Below, one piece after another: positions 1 to 5,129 of a DNA stretch of 5,129 bases (the first letter of the stretch is position 1; every line of letters starts with the position of its first letter). The position numbers were made by a program, and so were the translations under genes. Below the pieces are notes generated by a model. It searched no databases. It was not told the DNA's origin and saw nothing but the letters and a program-made list of their open reading frames with translations. The stretch covers positions 1 to 5,129 of the forward strand of contig CAMLJW010000392.1 of the NCBI GenBank assembly GCA_946480485.1. The letters run 5' to 3'. Source of the DNA: an uncultured Streptomyces sp. (GTDB lineage: Bacteria > Actinomycetota > Actinomycetes > Streptomycetales > Streptomycetaceae).

Positions 1-1
1 T

Positions 2-279
2 CGACTCAATGAATCATCCAGTATGCCTGACTCGATCTACTTTGACAGAGAGGGGTGGGAGGAATGGGTACGCCACGCCTCGGAACCTGAGGGGCCAGGG
101 GTCTTTGTTATCCGTGCCGAGCCAGAGCGCTGCCCATCTGCACTCGTGTGACATGGTTGAAGCGGCAGCTGACCGGCGTGTGGATGCAGCCTTCGACCCC
201 CACCGTCGAGGGAGATCTCCAGGCGGGCCTCAGTGCCGTCGGGAGTCGGCGGGAGCATGGGACGTGCTCTGCGGGATGA
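2..279 (+). pseudogene. Small unknown protein gene, frameshifted and possibly 5'-partial
   Basis: I do not recognise a family. One frame is open from the window edge through an ATG at 23 (MPDSIYFDREGWEEW...) and stops at 149-151 after ...RAEPERCPSALV. An adjacent frame then continues as WLKRQLTGVWMQPSTPTVEG..., almost entirely with G or C at third positions, and stops at 277-279. Reading the two as one protein interrupted by a frameshift near 143-151 gives a coherent acidic, Trp-rich polypeptide of about 80-85 residues. No convincing ribosome binding site precedes the ATG, and the frame stays open upstream, so the true start may lie outside the window. The alternative is two unrelated chance ORFs. 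The pseudogene reading is an inference from codon bias and continuity of sense, not from a known homologue. Confidence 0.38.
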
Positions 280-319
280 GACTGCGATGGCGCCACTGAG
301 TCCTGCAGACTCGGCTGCA

Positions 320-620
320 TCAGGACGGCCGGACCACAGGACGCTGCTGACGGAACCAGCGGGGCCGGTTCATCTGAGGGCTTCCCTCAGCAGGTACCTG
401 CAACGCGGGACCGAAGGCGTTGAAACCGGGCCATGTCCTGTTTTCCAGCGGGCTGTACAACGAAGTGGATGTGGGCGGGGACTCCGCCAGCATGCGACCA
501 GAGGCACACATACACCTGATCCGGGGTCATCACCTCGGTGACGGCGGCGCTCATCCTCTGCAGCAGTGGCCCCAGCTCGCTGGACTCCTGCGCCGTCAAT
601 TCGGCGACGTGCACGACATG
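320..620 (-). pseudogene. HIT-family (histidine triad) protein, 5'-truncated and frameshifted
   Basis: HIT proteins are small nucleotide-binding hydrolases or transferases that act on phosphoramidates and dinucleoside polyphosphates. The surviving part reads HVVHVAELTAQESSELGPLL, then a helix, then SHAGGVPAHIHFVVQPAG. This is the usual HIT order of a '(R)HV..L.EL' strand and helix followed by the C-terminal His motif. The motif reads H-I-H-F-V, so only two of the three triad histidines are visible. Near 423-425 one extra base in an A run (TTT on the coding strand) shifts the frame. The homologous tail continues in the next frame as FNAFGPALQVPAEG and stops at 320-322, while the unshifted frame stops early at about 387. 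The N-terminal half with its nucleotide-binding strands is absent; homology begins abruptly at 620, next to an unrelated ORF. The family call is fairly secure. The gene is almost certainly dead. Confidence 0.75.
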
Positions 621-621
621 C

Positions 622-801
622 CGAGCCGGCCTCCACGGAGCAGATCAGTTCGTCCGCGTCATCGGGCTCCAGACCGGCGGCCGCGAGGACCGCGAAGATC
701 CGCATCCGGGCGTTGACCGCCATCGTCTGATAGTCACTCATCCGCCGACGCGGGTCAGAGCTGAACTTGTGCATCGCTCCGCCCTCTCCATGCGTGGTCA
801 T
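622..801 (-). pseudogene. Small unknown ORF, 3' end lost at a junction with the HIT remnant
   Basis: The first 60 codons look like real coding sequence (MTTHGEGGAMHKF..., later RMRIFAVLAAAGLEPDDADE) and end near SVEAGS. I do not recognise the family. The ATG at 801 overlaps the stop codon of the upstream HA-repeat gene as ATGA, which implies translational coupling in a former operon. A purine-rich stretch (GGAGGAAGG) lies about 9 bases upstream; an internal ATG at 774 is the alternative start. Beyond about 622 the same frame runs without sense through the HIT remnant to a stop at 370, so the natural C-terminus has been replaced. The acidic LEPDDADELI stretch is helical and soluble, with no membrane segment. 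It may be a deletion product rather than an expressed protein. Confidence 0.45.
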
Positions 802-1440
802 CGTCCCGACCCTTCCTCCGCCGCCCAATCCAGTCCGAGGTCGGCCAGCTGCTGGAGACTGCCGGCGCTCAGCTTTCCGCGCCTGCTTTTGCTGTTCGAC
901 AGAAATACACCCAGCTCCACTTCGTGCTCCAGGCCGTCGGCCACTATCGTCTCTACGTGGGTACTGGGGGGCCGTCAAGGAGCCGGTGCGGGCCTTGTAC
1001 TGCACCCCAGGGCCGCACCCCCCGCTCGAACGCCCCAGTGCCGCCCATGGTGACGGGGGACCGGGGCCGGATGCCGAGCTGCTCCAGGAGTTCGCATTGC
1101 CGGTCCGTCAGACTGTGCCAGTTGGTGTGCTGTTGCTGTCGGGCGAGCCATCGGCCGATGTCCATGCCGTGGACGGTGACGCCGGGTTCGATGTAGGCGA
1201 GGGTGCTCTCTTCGACGAGCATCTCCCGTACGGCAGCGTAGTGGCGTTGCCAGTCAGCCGGCCATGCCGGGTTCCAGTGGGGCGTCGACGGCCTCCAGTG
1301 CGGCCGTCCACTCGGGGTGGCCGTCCAGCGCACCCGGACGGCGCGAATTGCTGAGCCACTGCCCTACGGGCCTGGACAAGGCCACTGCCGACCTCGGAGC
1401 GCAAAGGCTCCAGTGTTCCTCGTAGTACGCCACAGCCGGT
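798..1440 (-). pseudogene. Helicase-associated (HA) repeat protein, C-terminal remnant with three frameshifts
   Basis: HA domains (PF03457-type) are repeated modules of about 60-70 residues, often found C-terminal to DEAD/DEAH-box helicases in Streptomyces. At least three repeats can be followed by changing frame. First: AVAYYEEHW... to GQWLSNSRRPGALDGHPEW (about 1440-1283). Second: HWNPAWPADWQRHYAAVREM with GMDIGRWLARQQQ and LTDRQCELLEQLGI (about 1277-1015). Third: VQYKARTGSLTAP (1005-965) continued as HVETIVADGLEHEVELGVFL, then SNSKSRRGKLSAGSLQQL and LGLDWA, ending at the stop 798-800. The frame changes fall near 1279-1282 (a run of four G on the + strand, one base too many), about 1005-1015 and about 957-961. 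No helicase core is present; the 5' side is cut by the group II intron fragment. The final TGA overlaps the next gene's ATG. The repeat identity is well supported. Whether the parent was a full helicase is inference. Confidence 0.8.
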
Positions 1441-1603
1441 TCCACAGCTTGTACAGGTTGTTCTTCTCATCCTGCTCAAACTCCGCTAACGACTGCCCGT
1501 CCACCCCAGCCGCTCCCCTGTGGGCCTTGACCTTCAGGTATGCGTTCCAGACCAGCCGTTTCGGAATGTCAAACGACTTGCCCGCTGCTCTTGTCTCGAC
1601 CAT
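1433..1603 (-). pseudogene. ltrA-like: Group II intron reverse transcriptase/maturase, N-terminal 57 residues only
   Basis: The start at 1603 has a strong ribosome binding site (GGGAGGAG, about 5 bases upstream). The protein begins MVETRAAGKSFDIPKRLVWN and continues with the family-diagnostic GAAGVDGQSLAEFEQD and KNNLYKLWNRL, which match the N-terminal region (RT-0 and start of RT-1) of group II intron-encoded proteins. Intact members are about 420-600 residues; here homology stops after NRL at 1433, and the ORF reads out of frame into the HA-repeat gene before stopping at 1364. The YADD catalytic motif, the maturase (X) domain and any endonuclease domain are absent, so no activity is possible. 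I would expect it to be transcribed only as part of surrounding - strand read-through. Confidence 0.88.
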
Positions 1604-1623
1604 CCGACTCCTCCCATCTCTGG

Positions 1624-1638
1624 TTGATCGCCGATCAA
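1624..1638 (-). promoter_or_regulatory. Small hairpin just upstream of the maturase start (candidate domain IVa element)
   Basis: TTGATCG and CGATCAA flank a single base, giving a perfect 7-bp inverted repeat that ends about 20 bases before the maturase ATG and just upstream of its ribosome binding site. In Ll.LtrB the domain IVa stem-loop at this place binds the maturase and represses its translation. A similar role is an inference from position alone, and the hairpin can have no function in this broken copy. Confidence 0.3.
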
Positions 1639-2183
1639 CACCCAACAACACGTCCCCTTCGCTCCGCCTCTATTACGGAGGTTTCAGCACTACTACGGGA
1701 CGTTCCGCCCTCCCGACGCGCGACTGGTACTCCGGCTCTCATGACTCTTCGCCACTTGCGCCTCTCCCTCTTGCAAGCCACGTCAACCCGTGGATCGCAG
1801 TTTCGCTGTCAAGGAGTTCTCCAGTTCCGTTGTGAAGCCCGGACTGAGCTCGCGCCATTTTCATGCCGGACACCGCCAGACCAGTAGACAGGTTCCCGTC
1901 TGGCTTGTCCCAGGACAGCCTTGAGGCCCTGGTTTTGATGTCGTGTAAGCTTTACGACACGTCATCAGCGGTTCACTTGCGTTCGCCTTCTCAGCCCATA
2001 CCTGCCGCATTCAGTACGGATTTTCCATGACGCTCACCACCACGGCTCATACACCGCAGCAGCTCATGGTGGTATGTCACCTGCGCCTGCACGCCGATAC
2101 CGAAGGACCTATCTTCATCTCCACAACAGCATGGCGATTGTTCGACTTCCGTCTTCTACATCAGAACCTCACAATCACCTTCT

Positions 2184-2405
2184 GGACACACCAACGCCGT
2201 CGCCGAGGCGACGAACTCGACCCTGAAGGTCGAGTACATCCACCGCCATCGATTCAGGACGCGGGCTAAGGCCTGCATCAAGATCGCGACCTGCATCACC
2301 GACTGGTACAACCCACGCCGCAGGCACTCGGCCTGCGACTGGCTCTCACCCATCGACTATGCGAACCGACACCACATCAGAGAACAGCAGCCCCAGGCCG
2401 CTTAA
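2184..2405 (+). pseudogene. IS3-family transposase (OrfB-type), C-terminal fragment
   Basis: The frame reads [20 protein letters not shown]..., then [40 protein letters not shown] and ends QPQAA at the stop 2403-2405. The order NAVAE-xxx-STLK ... WYN-RRRHS ... SPIDY is the signature of the end of IS3-type DDE integrase domains; the E of NAVAE is the catalytic glutamate. About 70 of the roughly 280-300 residues remain. Further left, in another frame, HGSYTAAAHGGM (2041-2076) resembles the segment around the second catalytic Asp (normally DHG..YTAA), with the Asp itself missing. Sequence between 2080 and 2184 makes no sense in one frame and is probably decayed. The left end adjoins the group II intron 5' end. 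No terminal repeats are recognisable. Confidence 0.76.
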
Positions 2406-2424
2406 CGAATCCCTCCACACTCAG

Positions 2425-2627
2425 AGGGGATGGACAGATGCCCTCGTGGTGTGCTGCGATGGTCTGAAGGGGCTGCCCGAGGCGATCAAGTCGGTCTGGC
2501 CATCGGCCGTCACGCAGCTCTGCATCGTTCACTTGATCAGGTGGCGCTGAAGTACGTGAACTCCACCGACCGTAAGAAGGTCGCCGCGGCGCTGAAGCCG
2601 GTCTATACGCCCTGGGCGTCCACGTAA
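2425..2627 (+). pseudogene. IS256-family (mutator-type) transposase, internal fragment with a frameshift
   Basis: The sequence reads [20 protein letters not shown], then [19 protein letters not shown], and after a one-base slip near 2538-2543 continues as [22 protein letters not shown]. This is the central DDE part of IS256-type transposases: the Asp in [10 protein letters not shown] (codon at 2458-2460) is a catalytic residue, and the C-x-VHLIR and DRKKVAAALKPVYT blocks follow in the usual order. The first frame stops at 2548-2550. The second stops at 2625-2627, with homology lost after about 2612. Only about 62 of roughly 400 residues survive, without N-terminal DNA-binding part, final Glu or terminal repeats. 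It lies about 20 bases after the IS3-type remnant in the same direction, suggesting stacked insertions followed by deletions. Confidence 0.82.
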
Positions 2628-2836
2628 CCAATCATCCCGACCAGCCCACCGCCTGCCCCTGCTCCACCACCGAGGATTTTCAAGAGAGTCCTCACGGTCC
2701 GCGTCAGCCTCTATATCTGCCGCTGCTGTTCTGCCTCTCGCGTGCCCCTCACAGGGCTCATCGTCGTGGTTGGCCGCTGTTGGCGCACCGGGTCAGGATT
2801 CCGTGCCGCGAAGTATGACACCGAAGGAGCAGTCTC

Positions 2837-3367
2837 ATGAGTGAAACTGAGTCCATGATGCACAGCGAGGAAAAGGGCACTATTGATCTTACGGTACCCA
2901 AGGATGAGGTGGTGAAGGAATTTCGCCATAAGATTAGCAGTCTCATTTCCGATGCCGGAGCACTTCCCGTGATCGGCGCCATTCACGAAAAGAGGCCCGC
3001 TAATATTGTCCTGACACCTTCTGGCATAGCGTTTTCGATCGATATTTGGGGTAAGTATGCCGACCTGGAGGTGGTCGGGAGTGTGACCCTGTCGGTGTCT
3101 GACGGTCATGTGAAGGTGAATGTCCCCTTTTTACACCTCAGGCCGTACAACCTGAACTGGAGGTTGGTGCTTGCATCCATCGCCATACCTTCGTCGGTCA
3201 TGTTCGCTCTGCAGAAAGGCATCGAATCTACGCTTTCTTCTGCGGCGATCAAAGCGATAGAGCATGCCGTAAATACGGAACTACATAAGAAATTGGGAGA
3301 TCAGGTGCGAGTGGATTCCATTAAGGTGGACTCCGATGGCATAACGATACGGTTGCGCAGTGCTTGA
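2837..3367 (+). CDS. Uncharacterised 176-residue protein, intact, low-GC
   Basis: I do not recognise a family. The start at 2837 is supported by GAAGGAG at 2823-2829 with a 7-base spacer; ATGs at codons 7 and 8 are less well placed. There is no signal peptide. Visible layout: a charged N-terminus (1-13); a helix with mixed charge (22-38); a strand-rich core with alternating hydrophobics (about 55-100, including NIVLTPSGIAFSIDI and GSVTLSVSDGHVKVNV); a rather hydrophobic stretch LNWRLVLASIAIPSSVMFAL (106-125), probably membrane-touching or buried; a helix rich in Ala and Ser (126-153); and a final pair of strands VRVDSIKVDSDGITIRLRSA. The strand-helix-strand plan is reminiscent of lipid-binding DUF2993/LmeA-like proteins, but there is no motif to prove it. 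Codons include many ATT, ATA, AAA and TTT, unlike the neighbours, which points to horizontal acquisition. It stands alone between transposase remnants. Confidence 0.85.
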   Translation: MSETESMMHSEEKGTIDLTVPKDEVVKEFRHKISSLISDAGALPVIGAIHEKRPANIVLTPSGIAFSIDIWGKYADLEVVGSVTLSVSDGHVKVNVPFLHLRPYNLNWRLVLASIAIPSSVMFALQKGIESTLSSAAIKAIEHAVNTELHKKLGDQVRVDSIKVDSDGITIRLRSA

Positions 3368-3565
3368 TTACTACTTTCAGCGGTTCCGGCTGTCAGCGTC
3401 CGCGCTGGAGGGCTGTTCAGAAACCCGGGCGTTCTTGTCAACGTGATGGCCAGGAGCTGGACCGCTCCCTTCGATATGCGTGTGGGATTTCATTTCCGGC
3501 ATGCATAGAGAGGGCAGGGCCCCGGGGAGAATCCCGTCGCTCCCGGTTTGACCGGTTGATCATCG

Positions 3566-3577
3566 ATGCCCGGGCAT
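3566..3577. repeat. 12-bp perfect palindrome in the gap before the ISAs1 remnant
   Basis: ATGCCCGGGCAT is self-complementary. It lies in the gap (3368-3639) between the low-GC ORF and the ISAs1 remnant, where I see no convincing gene. It could be a protein-binding site or chance; nothing nearby shows it is a terminator, as no T run follows. Confidence 0.3.
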
Positions 3578-3639
3578 GAGACGAGCACGGCTTTTGTGGA
3601 TCATGGAGTTCTCTACGCTCCCAGATCAGCAAGGCTGCC

Positions 3640-4437
3640 GTGCTCGTCGCTCCATCCTCGCTCATGTCCGTGTCCCTGGGCACGTCGCCCTGCTCGTCCA
3701 CCGGTGCGGTCGGGGAGGCGTCGGCGGACGGACTGCTCCAGGCGCTGACCAAGGTGCCCGCCCCGCGGGATCCGCGGGGCGTTCGATACCGGATGGCCAC
3801 GCTGCTTACGATCGGGGTATGCGCAATGACGGCGGCCGGGCACAACTCCCTGGTTGCGATCGCGGAATGGGTCCCCGGCGGTGCGATCAGGAGGCGCTGG
3901 CCCGTCTGGGCTGCCCGTTCGATCCGTTCGCCGGCCAGTATCGGGCTCCGGGCGAGCGGACCTTGCGGGACGCCTTCGCCAAAGTGGATCCTGGCGCGCT
4001 GACCGCCGCGGGTTTCGCCCGGCTCGCCGCGCTGGCGTCGCCCGCCGCCGGACCGCTGAGCCCTGGTGGTGTCCGCGAACGCGAACAGCGCCGAGCCGCC
4101 GTGTATGCCCCGGACCCGGGCCGGCTGAGGCGGCGGGCGTTCGCCGTGGACGGCAAGTGCCTGCGCGGAGCCGTCCGTGCCGACGGCAGCCAGATGTTCG
4201 TTGTGACCGCCGTCCGACACGACGATGCGCTGACCGCCGCCCTGCGCGAGATCGGCGCGAAGACCAACGAGATCCCCGAGTTCGCCCCGCTCCTGGACGC
4301 CATCGACGACACGGACCTGCACGAGGCCGTGATCACGGTGGGACGCGATGCACGCGCAGAAGGACCACGCCCGCTACCTCGTTGAAGACCGTCACGCGCA
4401 CGCACCTGCTGTCGGTAAGGAAGACCGCCCCTTTGAA
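3640..4437 (+). pseudogene. ISAs1-family transposase remnant, three frameshifts, 3' end missing
   Basis: ISAs1 (H-repeat type) transposases are DDE enzymes with an N-terminal 'DDE_Tnp_1-associated' region. The chosen GTG at 3640 has a weak AAGG upstream; ATG at 3664 is the alternative. Frame one: GLLQALTKVPAPRDPRGVRY, ATLLTIGVCAMTAAGHNSLV, AIAEWVPG. A slip near 3880 moves to CDQEALARLGCPFDPF, YRAPGERTLRDAFAKVDPGA, then RRRAFAVDGKCLRGAVRADG, whose D in VDGK is the first catalytic Asp, and EIPEFAPLLDAIDDTDLHEA VITV. An extra G near 4339-4342 shifts into D-A-MHAQKDHARYLVEDRHAH, the second Asp region. A further extra G near 4401 shifts into HLLSVRKTAPL, where homology ends at about 4437. The last catalytic acidic residue and the C-terminal third are missing. 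The element is inactive. The family call is strong because all blocks occur in order. Confidence 0.88.
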
Positions 4438-4592
4438 GTGCCCTTCGGGCACGGGCCGTACATCCCGCCCTCCGGACGGGGCGCTACGCGCAGGGCCCCT
4501 CAAAAGGCGCTACGCGCCTGCCGCCCGCCCCCTGCGGGGCAAAGGGGCGCGCTGCGCGCGCATGAGGTTCGGCTGGACCGCCTCACCGAACC
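4438..4592. repeat. Array of closely spaced short GC-rich hairpins
   Basis: At least seven inverted repeats lie in 155 bases: GTGCCC-TTC-GGGCAC (4438-4452); CGCCC...GGGCG-type stem around TCCGGA (4466-4483); GCGC-TAC-GCGC (4481-4491); AGGCGC-TAC-GCGCCT (4505-4519); GCCCC-CTGC-GGGGC (4527-4540); GCGCG-CTG-CGCGC (4547-4559); and GGTTCGG...CCGAACC (4566-4592, 13-base loop). Four have three-base loops. No reading frame makes sense here and there is no T run after any stem, so these are not ordinary terminators. The array starts exactly where transposase homology stops. Rows of small palindromes with tiny loops characterise Streptomyces telomere ends and some single-strand origins or transfer loci; which of these applies, if any, is open. 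Confidence 0.7.
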
Positions 4593-4636
4593 CGTCCCGG
4601 CCACCACTTAGCCCGTGGCGGGGGAGCGGCCCAAGA

Positions 4637-4717
4637 TCCCAGGGCCTACACGCACACCAGTGCGATGCCCCAGCTCAGAGCCACGACATCGCACTCAAGT
4701 GCGTGTAGGCCCTGGGA
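4637..4717. repeat. 81-nt composite inverted repeat with 19-bp perfect outer stem
   Basis: Bases 4637-4655 (TCCCAGGGCCTACACGCAC) pair perfectly with 4699-4717. After a symmetric 3+3 mismatch, 4659-4667 (AGTGCGATG) pairs perfectly with 4687-4695, and the tip carries a small GCT-CAG-AGC hairpin (4673-4681). Twenty-eight of 31 outer positions therefore pair. This far exceeds chance and is longer than a usual terminator stem, and neither side has a T run. It could be a short non-autonomous element (MITE-like; each arm begins CAGGG when read inward, and many ISAs1 ends begin CAG), a structured RNA or a recombination site. I see no target-site duplication next to it. Confidence 0.85.
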
Positions 4718-4738
4718 AGCGATGCCCCTGGCCCGGAC

Positions 4739-4775
4739 AACGAAAGACCCCGGGCCACCCAGCGCGCCCGGGGTC
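4739..4775 (-). terminator. Rho-independent terminator of the right-edge gene
   Basis: On the - strand GACCCCGGGC (4775-4766) and GCCCGGGGTC (4755-4746) form a perfect 10-bp GC stem around a 10-base loop, followed directly by TTTCGTT. It sits about 64 bases after the stop of the - strand gene that enters from the right, as expected for its transcript end. The mirror-image direction lacks a T run. Confidence 0.78.
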
Positions 4776-4838
4776 CTGTCCGCCGACGTCACACCGCCCC
4801 CAACTCCATTCCACGGACGGCGTTTTGACCTGGCGCAC

Positions 4839-5129
4839 TTACCAGTCGTCGGGTGCGCTGCCCACCCACGCGTTCGGCTGTCCCTCGCTGTTGCGGCCCC
4901 AGTGCGGTGCCTCCATCGACACCTCGTGACCGTCGTCCAGGACACAGATCCGTCCCCAGCGGCCGTGCTTGCCCGGACAGATCCCGGTGAGCAGGGCCGC
5001 GTCGCCGTCGCGCACGGCGTGGTCGTAGCGGTCCTGGAACGGCTGGAGGTGGGCACGCACCTCCATGCCGAGCTGCGTCTCAGCCGCCTCGACCTGTGCC
5101 CTCGCCTCTTGCACTCCAGGGTCGGACAG
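4839..5129 (-). CDS. Uncharacterised protein, C-terminal 96 residues (5' end outside the window)
   Basis: The frame is open from the right edge to TAA at 4839-4841 and uses G/C third positions as expected for the host. I do not recognise a family. The visible part starts with an acidic, Ala-rich helical stretch (VQEARAQVEAAETQLGMEV) with heptad-like spacing, suggesting a short coiled coil. Next come RAHLQPFQDRYDHAVRDGDA and LLTGICPGKHGRWGRICVLD, a compact segment with two Cys and a His, and the sequence ends ...SAPDDW. A GTG in frame at 5114 could be a start, but no clear ribosome binding site supports it and the frame continues upstream, so I treat it as partial. No signal peptide or membrane segment is visible. 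A strong terminator follows. Unlike most of the window it shows no sign of damage, so it is probably a living gene at the border of the decayed region. Confidence 0.72.
   Translation of the reverse strand: MSDPGVQEARAQVEAAETQLGMEVRAHLQPFQDRYDHAVRDGDAALLTGICPGKHGRWGRICVLDDGHEVSMEAPHWGRNSEGQPNAWVGSAPDDW

Larger units (their letters stand above)
1433..2037 (-). mobile_element. Group II intron, 5' fragment (domain I to start of domain IV ORF)
   Basis: Group II introns are self-splicing ribozymes that retrohome with the reverse transcriptase/maturase encoded in their domain IV. Read on the - strand, about 430 bases of non-coding RNA-like sequence precede the RT start at 1603. They contain group II-typical strings such as GAACGCAAGTGAACCGCTGA, CAACGGAACTGGAGAAC and, just ahead of the ORF, CCGTAGTAGTGCTGAAACC followed by GCGGAGCGAAGGGG. 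The 5' end is placed near 2037, where a GTGAGCG resembles the usual intron start; this boundary is good to about 10 bases. The 3' end is lost: sequence switches to the HA-repeat gene at about 1433-1441, so most of the RT ORF and the catalytic domains V and VI are missing. The fragment cannot splice or move. It abuts an IS3-type transposase remnant, so it may have landed in that element before the deletion. Confidence 0.85.

Noticed and set aside
370..1005. 211-codon open frame on the - strand
   Set aside because: It joins pieces of three genes: a few real codons of the HA tail, the small ORF in its true frame, and the HIT remnant out of frame. It is not one protein.
767..1354. 195-codon open frame on the + strand
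   Set aside because: Antisense to the HA repeats; the peptide is Pro/Arg/Ser-rich without any motif.
1317..1835. 172-codon open frame on the + strand
   Set aside because: Antisense to the maturase N-terminus and the intron RNA, which explain the sequence better.
2669..2698. Imperfect inverted repeat (ACCGAGGA / TCCTCACGGT) upstream of the low-GC ORF as an operator
   Set aside because: It needs a two-base bulge, lies about 140 bases before the start, and no promoter elements around it are convincing.
3515..3522. CAGGGCC as a possible left terminal repeat of the ISAs1 element matching the 4637-4717 arms
   Set aside because: Only seven bases agree and the following bases differ, so the match is within chance in GC-rich sequence.
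3759..3781. 9-bp GC inverted repeat with a 5-base loop (CGCCCCGCG / CGCGGGGCG)
   Set aside because: It falls in the transposase codons for PAPRDPRGVR, a conserved family segment, and has no T run; codon choice can explain it.
3438..4322. 294-codon open frame on the - strand
   Set aside because: It is exactly antisense to the ISAs1 transposase remnant, whose family blocks are clear on the + strand. GC-rich third positions keep the opposite strand open.
1..5129. tRNA or rRNA genes, CRISPR arrays, toxin-antitoxin pairs
   Set aside because: I found no cloverleaf with a CCA-type end, no regularly spaced direct repeats, and no recognisable toxin or antitoxin pair.

Overview
The window looks like a high-GC actinobacterial accessory region, most likely Streptomyces. 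The pointers are the strongly GC-rich coding stretches with G/C third positions, the helicase-associated (HA) repeat protein, and transposase fragments of types common in that genus. It is mostly a graveyard: nearly every recognisable gene is truncated or frameshifted. A chromosome-arm or linear-plasmid location would fit but cannot be proved from sequence alone.

Left part (1-1440): a frameshifted small unknown gene lies on the + strand. Then three decayed - strand genes follow, in transcription order: an HA-repeat protein (1440-798, three frameshifts), a small unknown ORF that starts in an ATGA overlap with it (801-622), and the C-terminal half of a HIT-family protein (620-320, one frameshift), abutting that ORF at a deletion-like junction.

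Centre (1433-2627): remains of three mobile elements. The 5' half of a group II intron lies on the - strand and is cut off inside the N-terminus of its reverse transcriptase, at the edge of the HA gene. An IS3-type transposase C-terminus (+) follows, then an internal piece of an IS256-family transposase (+). None could move by itself.

2837-3367 is the only gene that is complete and undamaged in the window: a 176-residue protein of unknown function with a clear ribosome binding site and markedly lower GC (about 42-50% in lines counted by hand) than its surroundings. It looks recently acquired.

Right part (3640-5129): an ISAs1-family transposase remnant (+) with three frameshifts stops where a dense array of short GC hairpins begins (4438-4592). 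Next comes an 81-nt composite inverted repeat with a 19-bp perfect outer stem (4637-4717), then a rho-independent terminator (4739-4775). That terminator serves a - strand gene of unknown function that runs off the right edge.

I see no recognisable defence, biosynthetic or regulatory system. The parts most worth following up are the low-GC intact ORF, the hairpin array and the 81-nt inverted repeat.
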